Program-made: the position numbers and the translations under genes
The notes under the pieces: model-generated
Database searches by the model: none
What the model was told of the DNA's origin: nothing
Seen by the model: only the letters and a program-made list of their open reading frames with translations
Shown here: positions 7,040 to 13,518 of the stretch, one piece after another
Layout of the letters: the number at the start of each line of letters is the position of its first letter
Position numbering within the stretch: position 1 is the first letter of the stretch
Assembly: GCA_964568795.1 (NCBI GenBank)
Contig: CAZMRQ010000041.1
Span: 1-13,518 of the forward strand
Length of the DNA stretch: 13,518 nucleotides
Direction of reading: 5' to 3'
Origin: CAZMRQ01 sp964568795
GTDB taxonomy: Bacteria > Pseudomonadota > Gammaproteobacteria > Comchoanobacterales > Comchoanobacteraceae

Positions 7040-7068
7040 ATTATAGCAAAAAATGAGAGAAAATTCAA
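7040..7068 (-). promoter_or_regulatory. Promoter of small membrane protein copy 1
   Basis: On the minus strand TTGAAT (7068-7063), a 17-base spacer ending TGC, and TATAAT (7045-7040). The -10 is a perfect consensus match, with TG close to it. The same hexamers and spacing occur before copy 2. Confidence 0.8.
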
Positions 7069-7360
7069 TTATTCGGTCCTTTGACATGTATATGCTTAAT
7101 AATTACGAGAACACCATGTGTTAGCAGCAGTGTTTGACTGTGTGTATATAAGGGGACTTTAGCCAGTTAATATCACTACACAATGTGAGTAAATACGCTA
7201 ATAAGTCAGAGCAATGTTAGCGCGTCATTCATTCTATTGGGTGGGTACGAAAAAAAAGGCACTGCATAGCCTAGCTGGTTCTCTCTGTTAGTTTCCTTCC
7301 TGCCTCAGTATACAGTGAAGAGGGCTGGTGAGAGAACCAGTCATTTAGACTAAGTAAGTG
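7069..7360. other. Gene-free spacer between the two small membrane protein genes
   Basis: About 290 bases with no open frame of note. Its right half, lying downstream of copy 2 on the minus strand, is structured: an 11-bp inverted repeat (7275-7340) followed by a short stem and a run of eight T residues (minus strand, 7257-7250). The left half (7069-7240) shows only the copy 1 upstream sequence and nothing further that I can assign. Confidence 0.5.
7250..7340 (-). ncRNA. Structured 3' region or small RNA candidate
   Basis: Read on the minus strand, CTGGTTCTCTC (7340-7330) and GAGAGAACCAG (7285-7275) pair perfectly over 11 bp around a 44-base loop that contains shorter pairings (CCTC/GAGG, GTATAC). 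Right after comes AGGC-(8)-GCCT and a run of T residues ending at 7250. This could be the structured 3' end of the copy 2 mRNA or a separate small RNA. No separate promoter was found, so the 3' untranslated region reading is favoured. Confidence 0.35.
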
Positions 7361-7567
7361 TTACAATACTTTGCAACATGAGCCGCAACAGAGACTCTTA
7401 CAATGTATCTTGGAGGCTAGTAAACCAATTAGTATAGCAATAACAGGTCCAATCGCCACATCGCCGCCACCCATTAGGACTTTGACAATGAGTATATGAC
7501 CTAAAGCAATTGCTGCTAAAATATAGAGCAGTTCGCCTAGTAGTTTTACAAGATCTTGTAGTTTCAT
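7361..7567 (-). CDS. Small hydrophobic membrane protein, copy 2, with cysteine-rich tail
   Basis: A 68-residue protein, paralogue of the one at 6827-7009. The first 37 residues differ only at positions 4 (Gln for His) and 16 (Ile for Val). It has the same two hydrophobic segments and GGGD turn. The C-terminus is different: in place of GDKKG it ends KIHCKSLCCGSCCKVL, with five cysteines in eight residues. Such a tail could bind metal or form disulfides, or it could come from a frameshift after duplication that read into new sequence. The start at 7567 has AAGGGGA upstream. It lies 79 bases after the stop of metK on the same strand, but has its own promoter. Function is unknown. Confidence 0.8.
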   Translation of the reverse strand: MKLQDLVKLLGELLYILAAIALGHILIVKVLMGGGDVAIGPVIAILIGLLASKIHCKSLCCGSCCKVL

Positions 7568-7599
7568 AATATCCCCTTTGTTATTATATTTATAAATAT

Positions 7600-7628
7600 A
7601 TTATAGCAGAAAACAATATTTTATTCAA
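7600..7628 (-). promoter_or_regulatory. Promoter of small membrane protein copy 2
   Basis: On the minus strand TTGAAT (7628-7623), a 17-base spacer ending TGC and TATAAT (7605-7600). It has the same hexamers and spacing as the promoter of copy 1, which shows that the duplication included the control region. Confidence 0.8.
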
Positions 7629-7646
7629 ATTTGCGATACTTTCTTC

Positions 7647-8807
7647 TTATATGTGGGCCGGATAGCCATGGAAGTGCTTTTTTAGCAGGGCGCAACGATC
7701 AGTTTTTTCCCAGGGAAGGTCTAATTCTGGCCGGCCAAAATGACCAAAATACGATACAGGACGGTAGATTGGTTGATTTAACCCAAGCTCGTCGATCAGA
7801 CCTTTGGGCGTGCAGTCAAAAAGAGAGGGAATGATTTGCGCCAGCTTGCATTCTGATTCAGCAGTGATGGTGCCAAAAGTATTCACGGCGATTGATACAG
7901 GCTGAGATTGACCAATGGCATAAGACAGTTGGACTTCACAGTGGCTTGCTAGTTGAGCAGCAACAATGTTTTTGGCAATGTATCTAGCCATATAGGCAGC
8001 AGAGCGATCAACCTTGGAAGGGTCTTTTCCAGAGAAACAGCCGCCGCCATGATGGGCGAACCCACCATAAGTATCTACGATGATCTTGCGTCCAGTTAAG
8101 CCAGCGTCAGCAACTGGGCCGCCAATAGTGAATTGGCCTGATGGATTAACTATGATTTTAGTATGTTCATTCATCAGGTGCGAGGGTATAACAGGTCTGA
8201 TGATATGCTCAATAATATCTTGTTGGATCTTTTGGGGTGTTGTGTCGTTGTGGAGGGAGGACAGCACGATGGTCTCAATAGAGTGGGGCTTGTTGTCTTT
8301 GTATGCAACAGTGACTTGGGATTTAGCGTCAGGACCTAAATTAATGTATGTGCGAACTTTTTTATGTTGGGCCATGAGTTGATGAGCCAGATGGATAGGC
8401 AGGGGCATAAGCGTTTCAGTGTCACGGCAGGAAAAACCAAACACCATGCCTTGATCGCCAGCACCAAGCTCTTTTATGTCATTTGCATTCACACAGCTCG
8501 CTATTTCAGTGGATTGATTGCCGATGAGATTCAGAACTGTCACAGCTTCTGCATCAAATCCCCACCGATGATTTGTGTAGCCAATATCTCTGACGACTTC
8601 TTTAACAATTTTTTCGACATCCACCCAAGTTGATGTTGAGATTTCACCTGCAACAATGACAAGGTTGTTTTTGACCAGAGTCTCACAAGCGCAGCGGGCT
8701 TGAGGGTCTTGTGCTAGAGTGGCATCTAGGATAGCGTCAGATATTTGGTCAGCGACTTTATCAGGGTGACCATCGCTGACTGATTCAGATGTAAATAGTT
8801 GATACAT
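7647..8807 (-). CDS. metK: S-adenosylmethionine synthetase (methionine adenosyltransferase)
   Basis: A 386-residue enzyme that makes S-adenosylmethionine from methionine and ATP in the cytoplasm. Family marks: MYQLFTSESVSDGHPDK at the N-terminus with the catalytic His, GAGDQGMVFGF (signature 1), DAKSQV, GLTGRKIIVDTYGG with the active-site Arg known from E. coli (Arg244 there), and GGGCFSGKDPSKVDRSA (signature 2). The Cys in place of Ala in GGGAF is allowed in the family signature. Late YGHFGR and PWEKTD are also present. The start is placed at 8807, where the family normally begins; the frame extends 12 codons further to 8843 without a ribosome binding site, and a weak promoter-like TTTACT-17-TAAAGT lies over that extension. 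No SAM riboswitch is seen. It is divergent from the aminotransferase gene. Confidence 0.95.
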   Translation of the reverse strand: MYQLFTSESVSDGHPDKVADQISDAILDATLAQDPQARCACETLVKNNLVIVAGEISTSTWVDVEKIVKEVVRDIGYTNHRWGFDAEAVTVLNLIGNQSTEIASCVNANDIKELGAGDQGMVFGFSCRDTETLMPLPIHLAHQLMAQHKKVRTYINLGPDAKSQVTVAYKDNKPHSIETIVLSSLHNDTTPQKIQQDIIEHIIRPVIPSHLMNEHTKIIVNPSGQFTIGGPVADAGLTGRKIIVDTYGGFAHHGGGCFSGKDPSKVDRSAAYMARYIAKNIVAAQLASHCEVQLSYAIGQSQPVSIAVNTFGTITAESECKLAQIIPSLFDCTPKGLIDELGLNQPIYRPVSYFGHFGRPELDLPWEKTDRCALLKKHFHGYPAHI

Positions 8808-8937
8808 AGTGTCTTTAAATGAAATATGTGTAGACTTTAGCATAGAATAAATACTTAGTAAAGAATGAGAATAATCAGCAATGATATAGAATTTTAGTTG
8901 AAGATCATATAGTATAAGAAAAATTCTGGTTTAAATT

Positions 8938-10089
8938 ATGAATATGCCATTTATAAATCTTGCAAGGCAGTATGAGAAGAATAAAGATGCGCTCGATCAG
9001 GCGGTTATGAAAGTCCTGGGTCATGGTCAGTATATTAATGGGCCCGAGGTGGCTGAGCTTGAGATGAAACTGGCAGAGTATGTGGGCTGCCGATATGCTC
9101 TGACATGCTCAAGTGGCACAGATGCACTTTTTTTAGTATTGCTGGCACATGGGGTAGGCCCTGGTGATGCTGTCTTAGTTCCTAACTTCACTTTTTGTGC
9201 CACAGCAGAAGTTGTTTCTTTAACAGGGGCAACGCCTGTATTATGTGATATTGATCCCAGTACATGGAATTTAGATGCAACCAAACTAGCACATGCCATC
9301 GATTTAGCAAAGAGCCAAAATCTACATTGCCGGGGGATTATTCCGGTGGATATATTTGGCTGTCCTGCGGACTACACGCGCATTAACAAATTCGCTGATA
9401 AGCATGGGTTGTGGGTCTTGGCAGATGCCGCGCAGTCATTTGGGGCCAAAGCAGCAGACAAGTTTGTTGGGACGCTCGCTCATGCAACTGCTACGAGTTT
9501 CTTTCCTGCAAAACCGTTGGGATGTTATGGCGATGGTGGTGCTGTTTTTACAGATGATGAAGCATTCATAGAGGTATTGCGTAGTCTCCGTATCCATGGT
9601 CAAGGGGGGCATAAGTATGACAATATACGTGTGGGAATCAATGGCCGGCTTGACACAATTCAAGCAGCTGTTCTGCTGGAGAAATTAGCAATATATCCTC
9701 AAGAGTGGCAACGTCGTCAGCAAATTGCAAAGTTGTATCGTGATTCCATCGAACACTGTCAGTTCCAGCACATCCCCAATGGAAGTCAATCAGCATGGGC
9801 TCAGTTTACATGTGTGCTGCCTAGCGGTAGCCGTGGGCATGTCATGAGAGGCCTCAGTGAGCAAGGTATTCCTTCAGCGATCTATTATCCTTCATTGATC
9901 AGCCAACAACCGGCCTACTGTTCGTGTCCAAGCACTTGTGCTCCTGAGTCTAAAACGTATGAACTTCTTGATAGAGTTCTGAGTTTGCCGATGCACCCAT
10001 ACTTGAGTGATGAGCAAGTGATAGCTGTATCCACGCAGATCAATAGCTCCTTGGTCAATTTTAGTGATGATCCTGTCATTATCTATTGA
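8938..10089 (+). CDS. DegT/DnrJ/EryC1/StrS-family PLP aminotransferase (nucleotide-sugar type)
   Basis: A 383-residue PLP enzyme that would transfer an amino group, usually from glutamate, onto a keto-sugar nucleotide for surface polysaccharide synthesis. Seen marks: SSGTDAL (58-64, phosphate binding), LADAAQSFGA with Asp163 (pyridine nitrogen), FFPAKPLGCYGDGGA with Lys192 (Schiff base), and HGQGGHKYDNIRVGINGRLDTIQAA, plus the late LSLPMHPYLSDEQ. The pattern resembles WbpE/WlbC-like UDP-3-keto-glucuronate aminotransferases, but the substrate is not certain. A cysteine cluster (CSCPSTC, near residue 327) sits where relatives usually have a non-cysteine loop. It stands alone: no dehydrogenase or acetyltransferase of such a pathway is in the window. 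There is no clear ribosome binding site; a second ATG two codons later gives MPFINL, also plausible. Confidence 0.9.
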   Translation: MNMPFINLARQYEKNKDALDQAVMKVLGHGQYINGPEVAELEMKLAEYVGCRYALTCSSGTDALFLVLLAHGVGPGDAVLVPNFTFCATAEVVSLTGATPVLCDIDPSTWNLDATKLAHAIDLAKSQNLHCRGIIPVDIFGCPADYTRINKFADKHGLWVLADAAQSFGAKAADKFVGTLAHATATSFFPAKPLGCYGDGGAVFTDDEAFIEVLRSLRIHGQGGHKYDNIRVGINGRLDTIQAAVLLEKLAIYPQEWQRRQQIAKLYRDSIEHCQFQHIPNGSQSAWAQFTCVLPSGSRGHVMRGLSEQGIPSAIYYPSLISQQPAYCSCPSTCAPESKTYELLDRVLSLPMHPYLSDEQVIAVSTQINSSLVNFSDDPVIIY

Positions 10090-10099
10090 TTTTAATTTA

Positions 10100-10147
10100 C
10101 TTTACTGTAAAGAAATCTATTGACATAGGGGCATTTTATACTATAGT
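10100..10147 (+). promoter_or_regulatory. Promoter of the 846-residue hydrolase-like gene, with upstream dyad
   Basis: TTGACA (10120-10125), a 16-base spacer and TATAGT (10142-10147), about 70 bases before the ATG at 10216. Directly upstream, CTTTAC-T-GTAAAG (10100-10112) is a 6-bp-arm dyad that could be an operator or a weak stop signal for the aminotransferase gene. Confidence 0.6.
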
Positions 10148-10215
10148 CTGGATAAACATCATGAATATAAAGAACACTCTTTAAATAGAGGTTAAGTATA
10201 ACGGGAGAATAGTCT

Positions 10216-12756
10216 ATGCCAGTTCCAGCCGTCAATCGATATGAATCTGTACGAATTAGGGAGCTTGCTCATCTAAATGGCAGTGAGTATAAGGGCGATG
10301 CTGAAAAGCAGGAATTTCTGTTTTTTTGCTTGCATGGGACATCGGATAGTTCTGTGGAAGAGTCAGACAAAAAAAAATTAGTACAAAATTTTCATGAGGC
10401 CTTTGGAAGTGCAGGTTATCCATCATTAGTTATTGATGGATGTTCAGGGGCGGCTGTTCCTTTGGGTGCTGTGGGCAATAATGGAATGTGGGCGAACAAG
10501 GATGCTTTGCTGTCGTATTACAAAACTAAAGTCGAGGGTGCAGCTGTTAAACCTAATAAACTTGTTTTTATGGGACATAGTCGTGGTTCAGCTACAGCGG
10601 TGTGGTTGACTGAGGCAATTCTGAAATATCATTCTGACCTTGAAGAAGACGCTCCAGAGATAAGGCTTTACTTACATGACCCTGTTACTGGACCGTTAAA
10701 TGAGAGAAATACAACACGGCTAGATGCTGAACCTGTCAAAGAATGTGTGACGGTGATGTCATCCGATCCACGATATATAATGGGGGCAACACTAACAGGC
10801 CTTAATTTGCCGGGTCCAGTTGAGACGATACTCCTGCCGGGTGCACATGCAGAGGCTAATCGTATGAAGCATCCACAAAGGGGGGATAATTCAGTGCCAC
10901 TTATGGTTTCTACCATTTTTTATGACCGACTTTGTCATTTTTTCCGAGAGTCTAAAACAGCTATGATTCGATTCCCGCGCGTGTCTGTAGTGGGCTGCCA
11001 TGACTCACCTATGCTTTCACCTCTTGAAAGTTCCAATCATTGGTTAATAGCACAAGAGAATAATTTTAGGTATAACATGTTCCCTGCCGATAAATTCCCT
11101 CGCGGTGAACCTTTATCCGAAAAAGGAATTAAAAAATGGGTTAATAAATCATGCCGACCTTTTATGAAGGTTCTGCCAGTCATATGGCGTCAATGTCCAT
11201 CACAAATAGAGGGTCCAATAAAAAAAGTATTCCCTGATTTCTATGCGTTCTTCATTGAGGGTCAAGAAGATAATAAAGATGAGGCCGTTTTGCAAAGGGC
11301 AAGCCTAGAACAAAAATACCCATGTATATATCAGGTTCTTAAATATCTTGACCCAACAGGTTTAAATGAGAGTAAAAGAGTCATAGTGCGAGGGCCAAAG
11401 GAGATAGAAGATAAATTTTGGTTTACTTTGGCTGCTTTTCATCAATATGAATTGTTTATTGATACATACGTGAATAAAGACGCTTCTGCGGTTTTGAAAG
11501 AAATAAAAGAAAGATTTCTAGATAAGATTTCTGGAAATGAAGTATTTAGAAGTGATGATCCTCCGGGGGGGCAAATGGTAGCACTAAGGAGTGCTATTGA
11601 CGATGTCATTGGTGAAATAACGGGTAATTCAAGGTTAAAAACGACAATTGCTAATTGGCAAGGGTGGAAATGGACCAGAGGCATGAGCCGAACATTTTTT
11701 ACAAAGAACTTGAGAGTCATTAGAGAAAATGAAAAAGTTTATTTGCCGTGTGTTTTTGTAGAACAATTTTTCTCACCTTACATTAAATTTACGACACAAG
11801 AGAAGCTTAGTGTTGCCTTGTTGGGGTGCGATGGCGTCCTTCAAGATGTAAAATCGACTTACGATAGTGTATGTGCAACAGGCGTCAATGTAGTTCGGGG
11901 TCTCTGGGGTGTTTGTACGAAATTTGCACAACGGCGACTTTTAGAAAGAGAAAGGAGAGGAAGTCCCGAGTCTGTAGAGGATGATCCGGTTTCGGGCGTG
12001 ATGAGACCAATAGAGGGTCTAGATTCTGGAGGATATCTTGAAGAATCAAGTGAAGACGCAAGCGAAACAGCGCGTCAAGTTTTAGACGGTATACTAGGCG
12101 GTATGCCGATGGCTGCACCAATTTCAGCAACTGCGGATGTGGTAGATCGTCAAATAGTGGGTATAGGGGTAGACGCAGCTCTAAAAGAGATGGTAGGCTG
12201 TATGTCGGCTCAACGCCTGCCAGTAGCTGCACCAGTGCCAGCTGTACCAGTGCTAGTAGTGTCTGCATCAATGCCAGTAGCACCTGCAGAATTTTTATCA
12301 GATCTGGCAGCAGAGGAAGGGCCTTCCGTAGATGGCAACACAGTGAAAGGGCATGTGTCGCCAGTTTCATCAACTTCAGCAGCTGCGGTTGAAGGTGGGG
12401 ACAGTTCCCCATCAGCAGGGGCGAAACCAAGCTCATCAAGTGGAATGAATCCGCGTTCTGCTAATTTTTCCCGATATAATTTAAACTGCATGCTCATCTT
12501 GATAGGGGCGGTGTGTATAGTGACGTTAAAACTCCCATTGGTTGTGTTGGGTGTCTGTGCTTTAGCAGTGGGTGTTTATAATCTTCTTGATAAGAGTTCT
12601 AGGCAGGCCTTGGAACAAGTGGGACAATCAAGAGTCATTCCAGCTGAAAGCAAGGGTTTCCCCCTAAGTTCACCCAGCAATAGAGCGAATGTCAGTAACC
12701 GGCCTGATTTAACAGTAGAAGCAGCGAGGTCTGTGTCACTATCTGCGGCTGGTTAG
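10216..12756 (+). CDS. Large alpha/beta-hydrolase-like protein with C-terminal membrane hairpin, possible effector
   Basis: An 846-residue protein of no named family that I recognise. Residues about 33-220 look like an alpha/beta hydrolase: FLFFCLHGTSD (34-44, oxyanion strand), LVFMGHSRGSA with Ser122, LYLHDPVTGP with Asp155, and LLPGAHAEAN with His211, a complete Ser-Asp-His set in the right order. Residues 230-590 are a large unknown region, mostly soluble. From about 600 it becomes rich in Ala, Pro, Val and Ser, with an imperfect repeat (MPMAAPISA at 630, LPVAAPVPA at 668, MPVAPAE at 686). Residues 759-791 form two hydrophobic segments around a K-L-P turn, a likely membrane hairpin, followed by a polar tail. 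GGGAGAA upstream supports the start. It is a single-gene unit with its own promoter. Secretion as an effector that inserts in a host membrane is a reasonable guess, not shown. Confidence 0.8.
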   Translation: MPVPAVNRYESVRIRELAHLNGSEYKGDAEKQEFLFFCLHGTSDSSVEESDKKKLVQNFHEAFGSAGYPSLVIDGCSGAAVPLGAVGNNGMWANKDALLSYYKTKVEGAAVKPNKLVFMGHSRGSATAVWLTEAILKYHSDLEEDAPEIRLYLHDPVTGPLNERNTTRLDAEPVKECVTVMSSDPRYIMGATLTGLNLPGPVETILLPGAHAEANRMKHPQRGDNSVPLMVSTIFYDRLCHFFRESKTAMIRFPRVSVVGCHDSPMLSPLESSNHWLIAQENNFRYNMFPADKFPRGEPLSEKGIKKWVNKSCRPFMKVLPVIWRQCPSQIEGPIKKVFPDFYAFFIEGQEDNKDEAVLQRASLEQKYPCIYQVLKYLDPTGLNESKRVIVRGPKEIEDKFWFTLAAFHQYELFIDTYVNKDASAVLKEIKERFLDKISGNEVFRSDDPPGGQMVALRSAIDDVIGEITGNSRLKTTIANWQGWKWTRGMSRTFFTKNLRVIRENEKVYLPCVFVEQFFSPYIKFTTQEKLSVALLGCDGVLQDVKSTYDSVCATGVNVVRGLWGVCTKFAQRRLLERERRGSPESVEDDPVSGVMRPIEGLDSGGYLEESSEDASETARQVLDGILGGMPMAAPISATADVVDRQIVGIGVDAALKEMVGCMSAQRLPVAAPVPAVPVLVVSASMPVAPAEFLSDLAAEEGPSVDGNTVKGHVSPVSSTSAAAVEGGDSSPSAGAKPSSSSGMNPRSANFSRYNLNCMLILIGAVCIVTLKLPLVVLGVCALAVGVYNLLDKSSRQALEQVGQSRVIPAESKGFPLSSPSNRANVSNRPDLTVEAARSVSLSAAG

Positions 12757-13190
12757 CCACTAAAAAAATAGATTGAGCAAATGGTCAGTCTCCTATATGG
12801 TAGTAGTATTGAGGGGGGAATGATGAATATAATTGCTTATTACCGAGACTGGTTTTGATTTTTACAATGCCATTGTTTCTTTTTATTAGCATATTAAGAT
12901 GTCAAGAAAGCGCCTGGTCCTGATATATCAGGTTTTTTAGTATCAATAGGTTCATTAGTGCCTCACAATAACTGTTATTTAAGCACTCCATACTTTATTG
13001 TGATCGGAATCCTGTTGTTTCAATTGACTCAATTCTATCAATAGATGAGGGTTTCTTTCCCCCAGAACTGCAGTGTGGGGCTTGTTGTTTTTTAATCGCA
13101 TTTCCCTGGTGTAGTCTTTGTCTTTATTCGAGTGTATAGTGGGCTCGGTTTTTTTAAAAACAGTTTCAGTATGAACTCCTATGGTGCAAC
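12757..13190. other. Gene-free stretch after the large hydrolase gene
   Basis: About 430 bases without a credible gene. It holds a terminator at 12919-12938 and a second stem (CCCCA 13060-13064 with TGGGG 13076-13080) followed by a T-rich stretch (CTTGTTGTTTTTT). A 79-codon minus-strand frame here has no recognisable content and no ribosome binding site. The right part may be the decayed front of the IS3-type element that becomes readable at about 13194. Confidence 0.5.
12919..12938 (+). terminator. Rho-independent terminator
   Basis: CCTGATATATCAGG (12919-12932) is a perfect palindrome, giving a 5-bp stem with a TATA loop, followed by six T residues (12933-12938). It lies about 160 bases after the stop of the large hydrolase gene and is its most likely end point. 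Confidence 0.6.
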
Positions 13191-13193
13191 AGG

Positions 13194-13518
13194 ACCTACC
13201 TACTTCGAGATCTAACAATCACACATACATCAAGTTTGGAGCACCGACGTTACCTACTGTCGAATAAAAGGTGTATACATGGCAGCGATCATAGACTGAT
13301 ATCTAAAAGCCATCTTGTTATGGAAAATATCAAACACCATGGATACAAATCAGGTGATGGGGGCTCTGAATAATGCACTGGAACAGCATGATCTGCCAGA
13401 AATTGTTAATACAGACCAAGGAAGCCAGTATACATCGGAAGGGCACATGTCTTGTCTATCCAGGTATAATGCCACTAGAATTTAGGACAAAAAATTGAAA
13501 CAGAACTCCGGATAGTGA
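13194..13518 (+). pseudogene. IS3-family transposase OrfB remnant (degenerate, cut by window edge)
   Basis: Pieces of the DDE integrase core of an IS3-type transposase. YLLRDLTITH is read from 13197. A one-base shift near 13230 then leads to QVWSTDVTYCRIKGVYMAAIID, where the first catalytic Asp is at 13246. A TGA (13297-13299) replaces the Trp of the family's IIDWYSK. Reading continues KAILLWKISNTMDT and ALNNALEQHDLPEIVNTDQGSQYTSEGHM, with the second catalytic Asp at 13414, 56 residues after the first, a normal IS3 spacing. After 13449 the similarity stops, an in-frame TAG follows at 13483-13485, and the third acidic residue is not found. Another frame from 13457 reads YPGIMPLEFRTKN, which could be the family C-terminus after an internal deletion. 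The element is not active. Confidence 0.85.

Noticed and set aside
7010..7087. N-terminal extension of the first small membrane protein to 7087
   Set aside because: The TTGAAT-17-TATAAT promoter lies inside it, the paralogue begins at the MKL position, and a good ribosome binding site precedes ATG 7009.
8808..8937. SAM riboswitch upstream of metK
   Set aside because: The AT-rich leader lacks the GC-containing helices and conserved blocks of known SAM riboswitches.
11885..12439. Long minus-strand frame (184 codons) opposite the large hydrolase gene
   Set aside because: It is rich in Leu and Pro as expected from the antisense of an Ala/Val/Pro/Ser-biased region, has no ribosome binding site, and lies wholly inside the real gene.
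12979..13218. 79-codon minus-strand frame before the IS3 remnant
   Set aside because: No ribosome binding site and no recognisable motif, and its end overlaps the plus-strand transposase remnant.

Overview
The window looks like a piece of chromosome from a gammaproteobacterium. The 23S rRNA tail and the 5S rRNA at the left edge are of gammaproteobacterial type. The housekeeping genes (a MetK-type SAM synthetase, a CrcB-type fluoride channel, an AGCS amino acid/Na+ symporter) are ordinary bacterial families. Between them lie large, poorly recognisable proteins with ankyrin-like stretches, alpha/beta-hydrolase cores, membrane hairpins and proline/alanine-rich tails. That mix is typical of host-associated or intracellular members of the group (Legionellales/Coxiella-like). 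This is an inference from gene style; no secretion-system gene is in the window and I cannot name the species.

Layout from left to right: the end of an rRNA operon (23S tail, 5S, terminator, 1-356); a gene-poor stretch with a strong hairpin and a possible gene remnant (357-1038); two convergent genes for related ankyrin-like proteins (1039-2286 + and 2423-3376 -); another gene-poor stretch with a 14-bp perfect palindrome; a membrane-anchored alpha/beta hydrolase (3854-4816 +) whose stop codon overlaps that of the symporter (4813-6276 -). The symporter is divergent from crcB (6399-6776 +), and a 15-nt dyad covers parts of both -35 boxes. Next come two nearly identical small hydrophobic proteins on the minus strand (6827-7009 and 7361-7567), each with its own TTGAAT-17-TATAAT promoter. 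The second has a cysteine-rich tail and a structured downstream region. They are followed by metK (7647-8807 -), a divergent DegT/WbpE-type PLP sugar aminotransferase (8938-10089 +), a large 846-residue hydrolase-like protein with a C-terminal membrane hairpin (10216-12756 +), a rho-independent terminator, and a decayed IS3-family transposase fragment that runs to the right edge.

Most genes appear to be single transcription units with their own promoters; no long operon is visible. The most interesting material is the effector-like set (two related ankyrin-like proteins and two separate Ser-Asp-His hydrolase candidates) and the tandem small membrane protein pair with copied promoters. No CRISPR array, tRNA, complete mobile element or recognised defence system was seen.
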